Shown: piece after piece, positions 1 to 8,715 of the stretch
How positions within the stretch are numbered: the first letter of the stretch is position 1
How the letters are laid out: the number at the start of each line of letters is the position of its first letter
Assembly: GCA_028708075.1 (NCBI GenBank)
Contig: JAQVZS010000004.1
Coordinates: forward strand, 32,509-92,414
Direction: 5' to 3'
Origin: Massilibacteroides sp.
GTDB lineage: Bacteria; Bacteroidota; Bacteroidia; Bacteroidales; Tannerellaceae
Length of the DNA: 59,906 bases
The notes under the pieces: generated by a model
Seen by the model: the letters and a program-made list of their open reading frames with translations, nothing else
Told to the model about the DNA's origin: nothing
The model's database searches: none
Made by a program: the position numbers and the translations under genes

Positions 1-141
1 GGGAAAGAAAAAATCCCCTGTAAATATATTGGAGTCGGAATTGCAGAAAACGGTCGTGTATTTGTTCGTGAAGATGACTTGTTTGATATTTATAATTCAA
101 ATGGTGAATTAATAGGAGAGGGACTAACAACTTATTATTAA
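1..141 (+). CDS. C-terminal end of an unrecognised protein (5' truncated by the window)
   Basis: Frame 1 is open from the first base to a TAA at 139-141 and gives 46 residues ending GLTTYY. The codons are ordinary for the window, and the next gene starts only 4 bases later with the same orientation, so this is probably the tail of the first visible gene of an operon. The text (IGVGIAENGRVFV, then NSNGELIGEG) has a beta-hairpin look with alternating hydrophobic residues and glycine turns. I do not recognise a family from this short piece. Confidence 0.6.
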   Translation, partial: GKEKIPCKYIGVGIAENGRVFVREDDLFDIYNSNGELIGEGLTTYY

Positions 142-145
142 TAGG

Positions 146-1069
146 ATGAAAAGACTATGGGTATTGTTTGTTTTTGCTTTAATTTCGTATGAATTGGCGG
201 GACAACAATTAGCAACATATAATAAAAAAGGTGACGATGCATTAGCAAGAACGGATTATAGCGACGCCAAAATGTGGTTTGAGGAGGGGGTCGTAAACTG
301 TGATCTCTACAGCATTGATAAAATTACTCAAATCTGGAGGACTCAGACAGAAATGCGGGGAACCATGCGTTCTTTAATGAATAAGTGCTTTAATTGTCTG
401 ACGGCAAAAAGTGTGGCCAATGATACGACAGCTATTAAAATTCTGATTCTTTACCATAAAGAAGGTATAGGTGTTGTTCAAAACAAAAACCTGGCGACCT
501 ATTGGTCACAACGGCTTACTTTTTTGACAAAAGGTCCAAATCCGTCTAGTATAAATGAACAACAGACGTTTAGAGAAGAACAACAATCGAATTTCTTTAT
601 TGGATATAATTATTCAATAGAAACCCCTTTTGGCATCACTTTTGGAACGATAGGAAGAAAACTGGGCTGGTATGCCCGAATTAAATCAAATTTTTCATTT
701 GCGGCTTCTGACGGAGAAAATAACAATCAAAGTTTGATTCCCCAGATTGAAAATCCTTATTTATTTGATAAAGAAAAAATAAATGCTCATGCCGGTAGCG
801 CCGGTGTTATTTATAAATATACAGATCAATTCCAGGCATCTATTGGTGTGGGATATGGGGTCAGAAATTTGTTGTGGCATTATATTACTTATAAAGATGA
901 TGAAAAAAGCGGCGAAGGATGGAGTAAAAATGTGGAAGCATCGTACAACGGTGTACTTGCCGAAGTGGATTTGATCTGGAGATTCGGTAATATGTTTATT
1001 AGTGGGGGGTGTTATACCGTCAACTTCAAATATGTTGACTTGAATGCCGGGATAGGAGTTTATTTTTAA
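146..1069 (+). CDS. Probable outer-membrane beta-barrel protein with an N-terminal Sel1/TPR-like segment
   Basis: The 307-residue product begins with a signal peptide (hydrophobic residues 4-14, cleavage probably near residue 18-20). Residues about 25-130 are helical, with Sel1/TPR-like text (GDDALARTDYSDAKMWFEEG and YHKEGIGVVQNKNLATYWSQ). From about residue 150 the sequence alternates hydrophobic and polar residues with Gly/Tyr-rich strands and ends in GIGVYF; a terminal phenylalanine is usual for barrel proteins inserted by BamA. It starts 4 bases after the preceding stop and ends 11 bases before the FN3/Kelch lipoprotein gene, so the two are probably co-transcribed and may work together at the surface. 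The substrate is unknown and I cannot name a family. Confidence 0.75.
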   Translation: MKRLWVLFVFALISYELAGQQLATYNKKGDDALARTDYSDAKMWFEEGVVNCDLYSIDKITQIWRTQTEMRGTMRSLMNKCFNCLTAKSVANDTTAIKILILYHKEGIGVVQNKNLATYWSQRLTFLTKGPNPSSINEQQTFREEQQSNFFIGYNYSIETPFGITFGTIGRKLGWYARIKSNFSFAASDGENNNQSLIPQIENPYLFDKEKINAHAGSAGVIYKYTDQFQASIGVGYGVRNLLWHYITYKDDEKSGEGWSKNVEASYNGVLAEVDLIWRFGNMFISGGCYTVNFKYVDLNAGIGVYF

Positions 1070-1080
1070 TACATGAAATT

Positions 1081-3255
1081 ATGAAACCGAAATATATCTT
1101 ATTATTAATCACACTATTTAATTTAGTGATTTGGTATGGCTGTGTTTCAGATCCGGATCTGCCGTCGGATATGATCAATGCTAAAATCCCGGAAATTAAA
1201 ACGCTACAAATAGAGGACAACATCACAGCTACTTCGGCTACGATTTCGGCAGAAGTTCTGAAAGAAAATGGAATGCCGGTTATAGAATATGGCGCGTATT
1301 GGAGTAAAACAACGCCGATTGATACAGTAAATGATAAAAGAGTGAGTGCAGGGGAGGGAAAGGGTGTTTTTTCTGTAACTATAGAAGGTTTGGAAAACAA
1401 TACACTTTATTATATTGCTCCTTTTGCCCGAAATAAAAAAGGAATAGCCTTGGGGGAAGAGCGAGAAGTAAACACAACGACAGGACTCGGAACAGTGGTC
1501 ACGCTTGAACCACGCGAGATAAAGGCAACAACAGTTACTGCTGGTGGCAAGATTGAGGTAAAAGGAGATGGGGAGATCCTTGAAAGAGGTATTTATTTAG
1601 CAGTTCAACCTGATTTCTCCAAACGGGATTCCATATTGAGCGAGATGCAAACAGATTCATTTGTTTGTCATATCACAGACTTGTCTCCGGATTCTTTATA
1701 TTACGTGAAAGCATTTGTGAAAAATAATTTTGGAATTTTCTCAGGTCCGGCAAAATCATTCAAAACAACGACTGGGTTGTCCGAAATAAGCGCTTTAAAA
1801 TGTTTGGATATTGATATTTTTCAAGCCGTTTTCTTGGCAGAAGTTACTGATGAAGGGGATGCTCCCGTAACGGAAAGGGGATTCTGCTGGAAAAAAAATG
1901 AATTACCGACAATAGAAGATGACAAGTTGGTTTGTTCATCCGGTTCAGGCGTTTTCGAAGGAATAATCGAAAATTTAGCTCCGCAAACGCAATACCGAAT
2001 ACGTGCGTATGCTATTAATAAATTCGGTGTGTCTTATAGTACCGACACAACGTTTTTTACAAAAAGTGACTACCCGTCCGTCATTATTAATCAAACAGTC
2101 CTGTTGGATAAAGGTACAGCCACCGTAAGCGCGGAAGTTTTAGATGAAGGACAAACTGAAGTTGTTGAATCCGGAATATGCTGGTCTTCGACCAATAATA
2201 ATCCGACAATTTCAGACAATAAACTCGCGGTAACTTCGGGGAAAATTGCCTTTACTGCAAAAATGACAGACTTAAAAGGAGATACTAAATACTATGTAAG
2301 ATCTTATGCTAAAAATCAACTTAAATTATCTTACAGCGAATCTTTCAGTTTTACAACTCCTCCCATCTACAGTGATAGTAATCTGCCTTCTTTGAATAAA
2401 ATAAGAACGCAAGGATCCACTAGTTTCTTCTATTATAAAAATGGAGGGTATGTGTTGGGTGGAAAAGCCGGTTCAAGCTTTACCAATGAGTTGTGGTTAT
2501 ATGATCCGGTATTAAATCTATGGATAGATCAAAGTCCATATCCGGAAAGTAACGTAGAAGGTCAAACAGCTATATATTCAAATAAAAAAGCTTTTGTTTT
2601 CGGTGGGAAAAAAGCGGGGCAACCCATCAATAAATTTTACACATATGATACTTATAATAATGTATGGAACGACAAAACTGATTTTGTTAAAAATCTTCCA
2701 GACCCTATAGCCTATACTGCTGGATGTATTTTAGATCAAAAGATTTTTTACATTGGAGGACTTAGAACTGACTCAGTATGCCGTGATGTATGGATGTGTA
2801 ATGTGTTAACCGGATGGTGGGAGCAAAAAACAAACTTACCGGAAGCTCAACAAGGAGGTATTGCTTTTGTATTCAATAATACGATTTATGCTGGTTTAGG
2901 CTTAACAAATGAAGGATACACAAATAAAAAATTATGGACTTCAGCAGATGAAGGTAATTCATGGAACCCTGTCGCTGCTATTTTCCCGAACGACTCTTCG
3001 AAAATTATTGGAGGAGTAGTTTATGCTGACATGGTATATGTTATTGATGAAAAAGCTCAAATATGGCAATATTCACCCCAGAATACAACATGGAAAAAGA
3101 AAAGTAGACTGACTGTACTAAATGATAACGTGCATTGCATTTTCGTTTTGAATGATCAAATAGAAAGCGAAAGCGATGAAAATGATAAAATATATATTGG
3201 TTTAGGGCTGGGGTCTTCTAAATTTATTACTTACGATCCGTATTGGGATAATTGA
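1081..3255 (+). CDS. Surface lipoprotein with four FN3-like repeats and a C-terminal Kelch propeller
   Basis: The 724-residue protein has a lipoprotein-type signal ending in Cys21 (WYGC), so it should be lipid-anchored. Residues about 40-425 contain four repeats of roughly 95 residues, each closing with text like TLYYIAPFARNKKG, LYYVKAFVKNNFG, QYRIRAYAINKFG and KYYVRSYAKNQ, the fibronectin-III-like pattern common in Bacteroidota surface proteins. Residues about 440-724 hold Kelch-type blades (YVLGGKAGSSFTNELWLYDP, AFVFGGKK, IFYIGGLRTD) that should form a beta-propeller. The architecture suggests binding rather than catalysis. It lies between the outer-membrane protein gene and, 13 bases on, the response-regulator gene. 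Fold confidence is good; the ligand is unknown. Confidence 0.8.
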   Translation: MKPKYILLLITLFNLVIWYGCVSDPDLPSDMINAKIPEIKTLQIEDNITATSATISAEVLKENGMPVIEYGAYWSKTTPIDTVNDKRVSAGEGKGVFSVTIEGLENNTLYYIAPFARNKKGIALGEEREVNTTTGLGTVVTLEPREIKATTVTAGGKIEVKGDGEILERGIYLAVQPDFSKRDSILSEMQTDSFVCHITDLSPDSLYYVKAFVKNNFGIFSGPAKSFKTTTGLSEISALKCLDIDIFQAVFLAEVTDEGDAPVTERGFCWKKNELPTIEDDKLVCSSGSGVFEGIIENLAPQTQYRIRAYAINKFGVSYSTDTTFFTKSDYPSVIINQTVLLDKGTATVSAEVLDEGQTEVVESGICWSSTNNNPTISDNKLAVTSGKIAFTAKMTDLKGDTKYYVRSYAKNQLKLSYSESFSFTTPPIYSDSNLPSLNKIRTQGSTSFFYYKNGGYVLGGKAGSSFTNELWLYDPVLNLWIDQSPYPESNVEGQTAIYSNKKAFVFGGKKAGQPINKFYTYDTYNNVWNDKTDFVKNLPDPIAYTAGCILDQKIFYIGGLRTDSVCRDVWMCNVLTGWWEQKTNLPEAQQGGIAFVFNNTIYAGLGLTNEGYTNKKLWTSADEGNSWNPVAAIFPNDSSKIIGGVVYADMVYVIDEKAQIWQYSPQNTTWKKKSRLTVLNDNVHCIFVLNDQIESESDENDKIYIGLGLGSSKFITYDPYWDN

Positions 3256-3268
3256 TTAAGGAAAAGGT

Positions 3269-3949
3269 ATGGCTAAAATATTACTCGTTGAAGACGAAAA
3301 AAATATTTCATCCTTTATTGAGCGGGGACTACAGGAAGCCGGACACGCTGTTATTACAGCATTTGATGGAATGTCGGGGTGGACTTTTGCGCAGAAAGAA
3401 AATTTTGATCTTTTGATCCTGGACATTATGATGCCAAAGAAAAACGGTCTGGAATTATGTCGGGAATACCGGGATTTTAAAGGATATGCTTCACCTGTAA
3501 TTATGCTTACGGCTTTAGGTACAACTGAAGATATTGTTAACGGATTGGATGCCGGAGCTGACGATTATTTAGTTAAGCCTTTTAGTTTTCTTGAATTAAA
3601 TGCCAGGATAAATGCTTTATTAAGAAGAAAAGGAGAATCTGCTGAAACAATAAAATCCTATACTTGTGGTGATTTAGTCCTGGATGTTGACGCGCATCGA
3701 GCTGTTCGTAAAGGGAAAACAATTGATTTGACCATTCGGGAATATAAACTTTTGGAATATTTCATGACGAACCAGGGAACCGCCCTAAGTCGCGTGGATA
3801 TATTAAAATACGTTTGGGAGAAAGAAGCCGAACGCAATACTAACGTTGTAGACGTTTACGTCAATTATTTGAGAACGAAGATCGATAAGGGGCATAAACA
3901 GAAATTAATTCAGACGGTTGTTGGCATTGGTTATAGAATGGACGGATGA
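3269..3949 (+). CDS. OmpR/PhoB-family response regulator
   Basis: The 226-residue protein has an N-terminal receiver domain (residues 3-115) with the acidic pair E8/D9, phospho-acceptor Asp52 in LLILDIMMP, Thr81 and Lys103 in LVKPFSFLEL. A C-terminal winged-helix DNA-binding domain follows (about 130-224), with IDLTIREYKLLEYFM and the closing VGIGYRM typical of OmpR-type proteins. Its last four bases (ATGA) overlap the start of the histidine kinase gene, so the pair is translationally coupled. Its position after two envelope-protein genes suggests envelope or nutrient sensing. It resembles the CusR/RprY type, but target genes cannot be read from the sequence. Confidence 0.93.
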   Translation: MAKILLVEDEKNISSFIERGLQEAGHAVITAFDGMSGWTFAQKENFDLLILDIMMPKKNGLELCREYRDFKGYASPVIMLTALGTTEDIVNGLDAGADDYLVKPFSFLELNARINALLRRKGESAETIKSYTCGDLVLDVDAHRAVRKGKTIDLTIREYKLLEYFMTNQGTALSRVDILKYVWEKEAERNTNVVDVYVNYLRTKIDKGHKQKLIQTVVGIGYRMDG

Positions 3950-4860
3950 AATCAGAAAAAAAAACAATTTTTCTTTATACCGGGATTTCTTTAGGTATTC
4001 TATTGATTACCTTCACTTTATTTTCATGGATTATTTCCTTAAGAATCAATGCTTTGTATGAAAATCATATTCCTATTCCGGGCAAAGAAACAGCTATTCA
4101 CGCTACTAGAAAAGATGTATTAACGCAAGTCCTTTGTATTTCCGTATTATTTTTGTGCATAGGGGGGATCCCGGTTTACCTAGTAGGAAAACGATATGCC
4201 AGAAAAATTTCTGGAAAAATTGATCAAGCTTATCAAAGTGAAAAAGCTTTTATTCGTAATGCTTCGCATGAAGTGAATAATCCGTTAACGGCAATTCAGG
4301 GCGAATGTGAGATCACATTGATGAAAGAAAGAACACCTGGCGAATATCAAGCGGCGCTTAAACGTATCGATTCTGAGACAAAAAGAATGATCCTGTTGAT
4401 GAAACACTTATTATTCTTGGCTCATGGAGAAAAAGAAATGTTAAATAGTAGTACAGAACCGATCCAGTTAGCTAATTTATTAATGGAATATGCTCAGGGA
4501 AGGGTGCATTTTTCCATGGATAATTTTGCGCTTTTTATCGAGGCCAATCCTCAATTGCTTCGTTTAGCATTAGATAATATAATAGGAAATGCCTGTAAAT
4601 ATTCCACTCAAAGTGTAGGGATTGATTTGAGGGGAACCGTACTTCAAATTGCCGATCAGGGAATCGGTATTCCTGAGGATGAGCTGGAAAAAATTATGCA
4701 ACCATTTTACAGAGGAAGTAATGCCAAAGAAATTGCCGGTAATGGCATTGGGTTAAGCTTATCCATCCGAATTTTTAATTTTTATGGCGCAAAAGTAAAA
4801 ATCATTTCCAAAGAACAGGTTGGAACAAATATATTTATTGATTTTCAAAAACATATGTGA
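3946..4860 (+). CDS. Membrane sensor histidine kinase
   Basis: The 304-residue protein has two transmembrane segments (about 9-31 and 60-82) around a short extracytoplasmic loop of roughly 28 residues, so any direct sensing domain is very small. The dimerisation/phosphoacceptor helix carries His108 in NASHEVNNPLTAIQGE, where NN replaces the usual RT after HE(L/V). The ATPase domain follows, with an N-box (LALDNIIGNACKYS), a G1 box (IADQGIGIP) and a G2 box (GNGIGLSLSI). There is no HAMP or PAS domain. It overlaps the response-regulator gene by 4 bases, and about 100 bases of AT-rich non-coding DNA follow. Confidence 0.92.
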   Translation: MKSEKKTIFLYTGISLGILLITFTLFSWIISLRINALYENHIPIPGKETAIHATRKDVLTQVLCISVLFLCIGGIPVYLVGKRYARKISGKIDQAYQSEKAFIRNASHEVNNPLTAIQGECEITLMKERTPGEYQAALKRIDSETKRMILLMKHLLFLAHGEKEMLNSSTEPIQLANLLMEYAQGRVHFSMDNFALFIEANPQLLRLALDNIIGNACKYSTQSVGIDLRGTVLQIADQGIGIPEDELEKIMQPFYRGSNAKEIAGNGIGLSLSIRIFNFYGAKVKIISKEQVGTNIFIDFQKHM

Positions 4861-4958
4861 CAAACATATTTATAGGATCGAAGTGCTTCCTTATTTGGTC
4901 TTATACTCAATTAAACATAATCATAATTATAAATAATAAATATTTGGAAATGAGATCG

Positions 4959-4986
4959 TTTGTTCAATTTGATTTTTTATCTTTAT
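4959..4986 (+). promoter_or_regulatory. Weak Bacteroidota-type promoter for the aminopeptidase gene
   Basis: TTTG at 4959-4962 and TATCTTTA at 4979-4986 resemble the -33/-7 pair, but the spacing is only 16 bases and the -7 box ends in A rather than G. Transcription would start near 4990, so the ATG at 5017 rather than one at 4960 would be the start codon. Confidence 0.35.
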
Positions 4987-5016
4987 AGCACATTAAAAAC
5001 ACAAATACTTATAGGT

Positions 5017-6390
5017 ATGTTTAATAAAGACACTTACATAGCCCGCCGGGCTAAATTAAAAGAAACAGTCGGTTCCGGATTACTACTTTTTTTAGGAAAT
5101 GATGAATGTGGAATGAATTACGCAGATAATACGTATCATTTCAGACAAGATTCTACGTTTTTATATTTCTTCGGGCTTGCTCAAGCCGGATTAAATGCGA
5201 TTATAGATATCGACAATAATCGGGAAATTATTTTTGGCGACGAGTTAACTATCGACGCAATTGTCTGGATGGGTATTCAACCAACTTTACAGGAAAATTG
5301 CGAACGTATTGGGATTTCAGAAATACGTACCTCCAAAGAAATTACAGATTATCTGAAAAACGCTCAGACAAAGAAACAACAAATTCATTATCTTCCGACG
5401 TACCGTGCGGAACATCAAATCAAACTACAAGCATGGCTTAGTATTTATCCGGGAACCGAAAACCCGTCTGTTCCTTTTATATTAGGGGTTGTAAATCAAC
5501 GTAACTATAAAACAGGTGAAGAAATCGTAGAGATTGATAAAGCTTGTGTGGCTACGGCCGATATGCATCTGACGGCCATGCGGATGGTTCGTCCGGGAAT
5601 TAAGGAAAGCGAAGTGGCTGCTGCTGTAGCTGAAGTAGCTTTATCCAATAATTATCAATTATCTTTCCCAATTATCGCAACGATTAACGGACAGACTTTG
5701 CACAATCATTATCACGGAAATACTATAAAAAGCGGTGATATGCTATTGTTAGATGCCGGTGCAGAAACGGAAATGGGATACGCAGGAGACATGTCGTCTA
5801 CGATCCCTGCTGATTCTAAATTTACCCCTCGTCAAAAAGAAATTTACGATATTAGCGTAGCCGCTCATGAAGCGGCTGTCGCTGCTTTACGTCCGGGAGT
5901 TTTATTCGAAGATGTTTACGATCTGTCGGTTAAAACGATTGTCGAAGGAATGAAGGATCTCGGTTTTATGAAAGGTGATGCTATGGAAGCTGTTAAAGCC
6001 GGAGCTCATGCCTTGTTTATGCCTTGCGGACTTGGCCATATGATGGGTTTGGATGTTCACGACATGGAAAACTTGGGCGAAGTTTATGTTGGTTACGATG
6101 GACGCGCAAAAAGCACCCAGTTCGGACGCAAATCGCTGCGCCTCGGAAGAAAACTTGAGCCAGGCTTTGTATTGACTATCGAACCGGGCATTTATTTTAT
6201 TCCGGAATTAATCGACTTGTGGAGAGGTGAAAATAAATTCATGGAATTTATAAATTATGAAAAGGTGGCTACTTATAAAGATTTCAGTGGAATACGAAAT
6301 GAAGAAGATTATTTAATCACTGAAAACGGCGCCAGATTATTAGGAAAGAAAATTCCTATCCGCACAGAAGAAGTAGAATCTCTTCGTTAA
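5017..6390 (+). CDS. pepP: Xaa-Pro aminopeptidase (M24B, aminopeptidase P family)
   Basis: This 457-residue metallopeptidase removes N-terminal residues before proline. The N-terminal domain (about 1-165) is the aminopeptidase P creatinase-like domain. The C-terminal pita-bread domain has the five metal ligands in order: Asp in LLLDAGAETEMG, Asp in AGDMSSTIP, His in CGLGHMMGLDVHD, Glu in LTIEPGIYF and Glu in GIRNEEDYLIT. The frame is open from 4960, but the start is set at 5017 because family similarity begins at MFNKDTYIARR and a likely promoter overlaps the upstream part. It appears monocistronic and is followed by a hairpin terminator. No signal peptide is seen, so it should be cytoplasmic. 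Confidence 0.92.
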   Translation: MFNKDTYIARRAKLKETVGSGLLLFLGNDECGMNYADNTYHFRQDSTFLYFFGLAQAGLNAIIDIDNNREIIFGDELTIDAIVWMGIQPTLQENCERIGISEIRTSKEITDYLKNAQTKKQQIHYLPTYRAEHQIKLQAWLSIYPGTENPSVPFILGVVNQRNYKTGEEIVEIDKACVATADMHLTAMRMVRPGIKESEVAAAVAEVALSNNYQLSFPIIATINGQTLHNHYHGNTIKSGDMLLLDAGAETEMGYAGDMSSTIPADSKFTPRQKEIYDISVAAHEAAVAALRPGVLFEDVYDLSVKTIVEGMKDLGFMKGDAMEAVKAGAHALFMPCGLGHMMGLDVHDMENLGEVYVGYDGRAKSTQFGRKSLRLGRKLEPGFVLTIEPGIYFIPELIDLWRGENKFMEFINYEKVATYKDFSGIRNEEDYLITENGARLLGKKIPIRTEEVESLR

Positions 6391-6411
6391 TATATTAATA
6401 TATATTAAAAT

Positions 6412-6438
6412 GGGGTTGTCTTTTATGAAGACAACCCC
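6412..6438. terminator. Bidirectional intrinsic terminator between convergent genes
   Basis: A perfect 11-bp stem (GGGGTTGTCTT at 6412-6422, AAGACAACCCC at 6428-6438) with a 5-base loop lies between the convergent pepP gene and the GH92 gene. T-rich sequence follows it on the + strand and A-rich sequence precedes it, so it can serve both genes. Confidence 0.8.
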
Positions 6439-6444
6439 TTATCT

Positions 6445-8712
6445 TTATTCGTGTTCGGGCTTCGCTGCAGCTGATGGCGGCGGAGTTCCTACACCCCAAT
6501 TACGATTTGCTTTTTCACCCATTTCCAGTTCCAATATCCCTCCGGCGGCAATATCGGCATGGTTAAACCAGGGTTGCTTCAATTCTTTGCCGTTCAACCG
6601 AGCCGATTGAATATATTTATTCTTCGAAGATGCATTTTTTGCTTTGATTTCAAAAAAATCACCATCACCTAAATCGATTTTCGCATAGGGGAAAACCGGA
6701 CTGCCTATATTATAAGTTGGGGAACCCGGAGTGACCGGATAGAAGCCTAACTGACTGAAAACGACAAAAGCAGACATCCCTCCCCCATCTTCATCACCAG
6801 GTACACCCATCAAATCATTGCGAAACCACTGGTTGAGCAGGGTACGAATACGTTTTTGAGTCTTCCAAGGTTGTCCGGCGTAATTATACAAATAAGGAAT
6901 ATGCAAACTCGGCTCATTCGCCATTGAAAACTGTCCGACATTACCCGTATGATCCGGAAGATTTGCGTAAAACTGCCATTTGGACATCCCCAACGGTTCG
7001 TCATACATTGCGTCCAACGCTTCTACAAAAGCATCATTCCCTCCAATCAGGGAAACCAAATCCCCGATATTGTGTTGCACATCCCAGCGATAAGTGTAAC
7101 CATTATTTTCATCGTAATAATCACGCGCGCCCAACCCGCCGGAATAACGATAATCGATTTCTTTGATAAATTTACCGTCTTTGTCTTTCGGATGAAAGAA
7201 CCTGGTTTCAGAGTTAAATACGTTGCGGTAATTATAGGAACATGACAAATAATAATCCGCCTCTTTCGTACGGCCTAATTCGCGTGCGATCAGCGACAAA
7301 CACCACTGGTCGTAAGCTGTTCCGAGCGTTACAGCTATCGGTTGTCTTTTTTCCCAGGAAGAAACGTTCGGAACTGTTTCTTTTTCACCTGGTTTTAATG
7401 CCGGGATATACCCGTGATCTTTATAAAAAGCATCTAACAAACCGGCGGGAGCGCCTGTCCAGGGAATCAACGTCTTCTCCTCCATCCCTTTCCGGCAGGC
7501 GTTATAGGCTTGTTCAAGATCGAAGCCACGCAATTTTTTTAAATACGCATCTATGACCGTCGCCACTCCATGATTCGAATTCATCCGACGGGAATCTCCC
7601 GTCACTTCCGGAAAAGTCGGCATCCATTGATTACCCATTTGATCTGCCATCAACAAAAACGAATGGATAATATCATTTTCTTTTTCCCGATCAATCAATA
7701 TACGCAGCGGGTGCATTGCCCGATACGTATCCCAAATCCAATCATCCGTATAAAACGGACGACCTTCGTCTGAATGGATACGTCCATCAAAGGCACTGTA
7801 ATACTGTCCGTTTTCGCTCAAACAAACCGGACGTTCATGACAACGATAAAGAGAGGTGTAAAAAATGGTCATTTCATCTTCTGTTCCTTCATGAACAGTA
7901 ATTTTCCCCAAAGCCTTATTCCAGATTGTTCGTCCCACTGCCGCCAATTTTTCTACGTCATAGTCTTTAATCTCACGTTCCAGATTCTTTTTCGCCTGTT
8001 CTTCACTAATAAAAGATATACCGTAACGAACACCGAGGGTTCTTGTTCCCTTCGGAAACGATAAAACCAAAGCCGCATTTTGTCCTTCTATCGTATTTAT
8101 TCCATAAGAAACAGCTTCGTTCTGAACAACACCAGTTCTTTCTGGGATGGACTCTGTTTCTGCGTAAACATAAACTTTCGTTTTTGAATCTACATATTGG
8201 AAACCGCTTATCGTATTGTTTTCTGATTTCAATCTCCCGTTACGTGTATTGAATATTAGGTTTGCCGGAGCATCCGACTCAAATTTTAACGCATAAAGGG
8301 CACTTTGTGTCGACGGCGCATAATCTACTTCAATACCGGCTTCATCTAAATAAACCTGATAATGATAAGGCTTGATCTTTTCCAAATCATAACTGTACTT
8401 GACAACTGAGGAAGTTTCTTTTAAGATCCCGCTCAACGGACTCAAATGGAAAGCTGAACGTCCTCTGTGACTTGTTACGACCAACGGCAATCCGTTCAGC
8501 CTGTCGCCTGTAAAATCGCTTCGTTCGGGATATACCCGCAGAAAGCTATTCGGCAAGTGCACCGTGGGATAAGTGGGAACAAGTAGGTGGCTAATATTTC
8601 CCATATACGGATTCACATAATCGACCGGCTCTTTCTCTGTTTTTTTGCCAGCATCTTGCACCACGCAGGATGTCAACAAAAAAAGGATGGATAAAAAGAT
8701 ATATTTTTTCAT
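6445..8712 (-). CDS. GH92 family alpha-mannosidase, lipoprotein (divergent copy)
   Basis: The 755-residue product has a lipoprotein signal with lipobox LTSC (Cys16). It belongs to glycoside hydrolase family 92, calcium-dependent exo-alpha-mannosidases that invert the anomeric centre. Recognisable parts are DDWIWDTYRAMHPL (323-336), Glu535 in ENNGYTYRW at the general-acid position, NEPSLHIPYLYNYAGQPW (599-616) and PGDEDGGGMSAF (638-649), whose two Asp residues match the catalytic-base pair. The N-terminal strand reads YPTVHLPNSFLRVYPERSD instead of the canonical TYPxxxxPWGM seen in the neighbour, so specificity may differ. It lies 3 bases after the other GH92 gene and is last in the PUL. Confidence 0.9.
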   Translation of the reverse strand: MKKYIFLSILFLLTSCVVQDAGKKTEKEPVDYVNPYMGNISHLLVPTYPTVHLPNSFLRVYPERSDFTGDRLNGLPLVVTSHRGRSAFHLSPLSGILKETSSVVKYSYDLEKIKPYHYQVYLDEAGIEVDYAPSTQSALYALKFESDAPANLIFNTRNGRLKSENNTISGFQYVDSKTKVYVYAETESIPERTGVVQNEAVSYGINTIEGQNAALVLSFPKGTRTLGVRYGISFISEEQAKKNLEREIKDYDVEKLAAVGRTIWNKALGKITVHEGTEDEMTIFYTSLYRCHERPVCLSENGQYYSAFDGRIHSDEGRPFYTDDWIWDTYRAMHPLRILIDREKENDIIHSFLLMADQMGNQWMPTFPEVTGDSRRMNSNHGVATVIDAYLKKLRGFDLEQAYNACRKGMEEKTLIPWTGAPAGLLDAFYKDHGYIPALKPGEKETVPNVSSWEKRQPIAVTLGTAYDQWCLSLIARELGRTKEADYYLSCSYNYRNVFNSETRFFHPKDKDGKFIKEIDYRYSGGLGARDYYDENNGYTYRWDVQHNIGDLVSLIGGNDAFVEALDAMYDEPLGMSKWQFYANLPDHTGNVGQFSMANEPSLHIPYLYNYAGQPWKTQKRIRTLLNQWFRNDLMGVPGDEDGGGMSAFVVFSQLGFYPVTPGSPTYNIGSPVFPYAKIDLGDGDFFEIKAKNASSKNKYIQSARLNGKELKQPWFNHADIAAGGILELEMGEKANRNWGVGTPPPSAAAKPEHE

Positions 8713-8715
8713 CTC

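Noticed and set aside
1026..1400. Minus-strand 124-residue frame under the FN3/Kelch gene
   Set aside because: It is antisense to two well-supported genes, with no recognisable family or start context.
4960..5016. Upstream start for the Xaa-Pro aminopeptidase
   Set aside because: The extra 19 residues are not family-like and lie across the probable promoter; the ATG at 5017 fits the family N-terminus.
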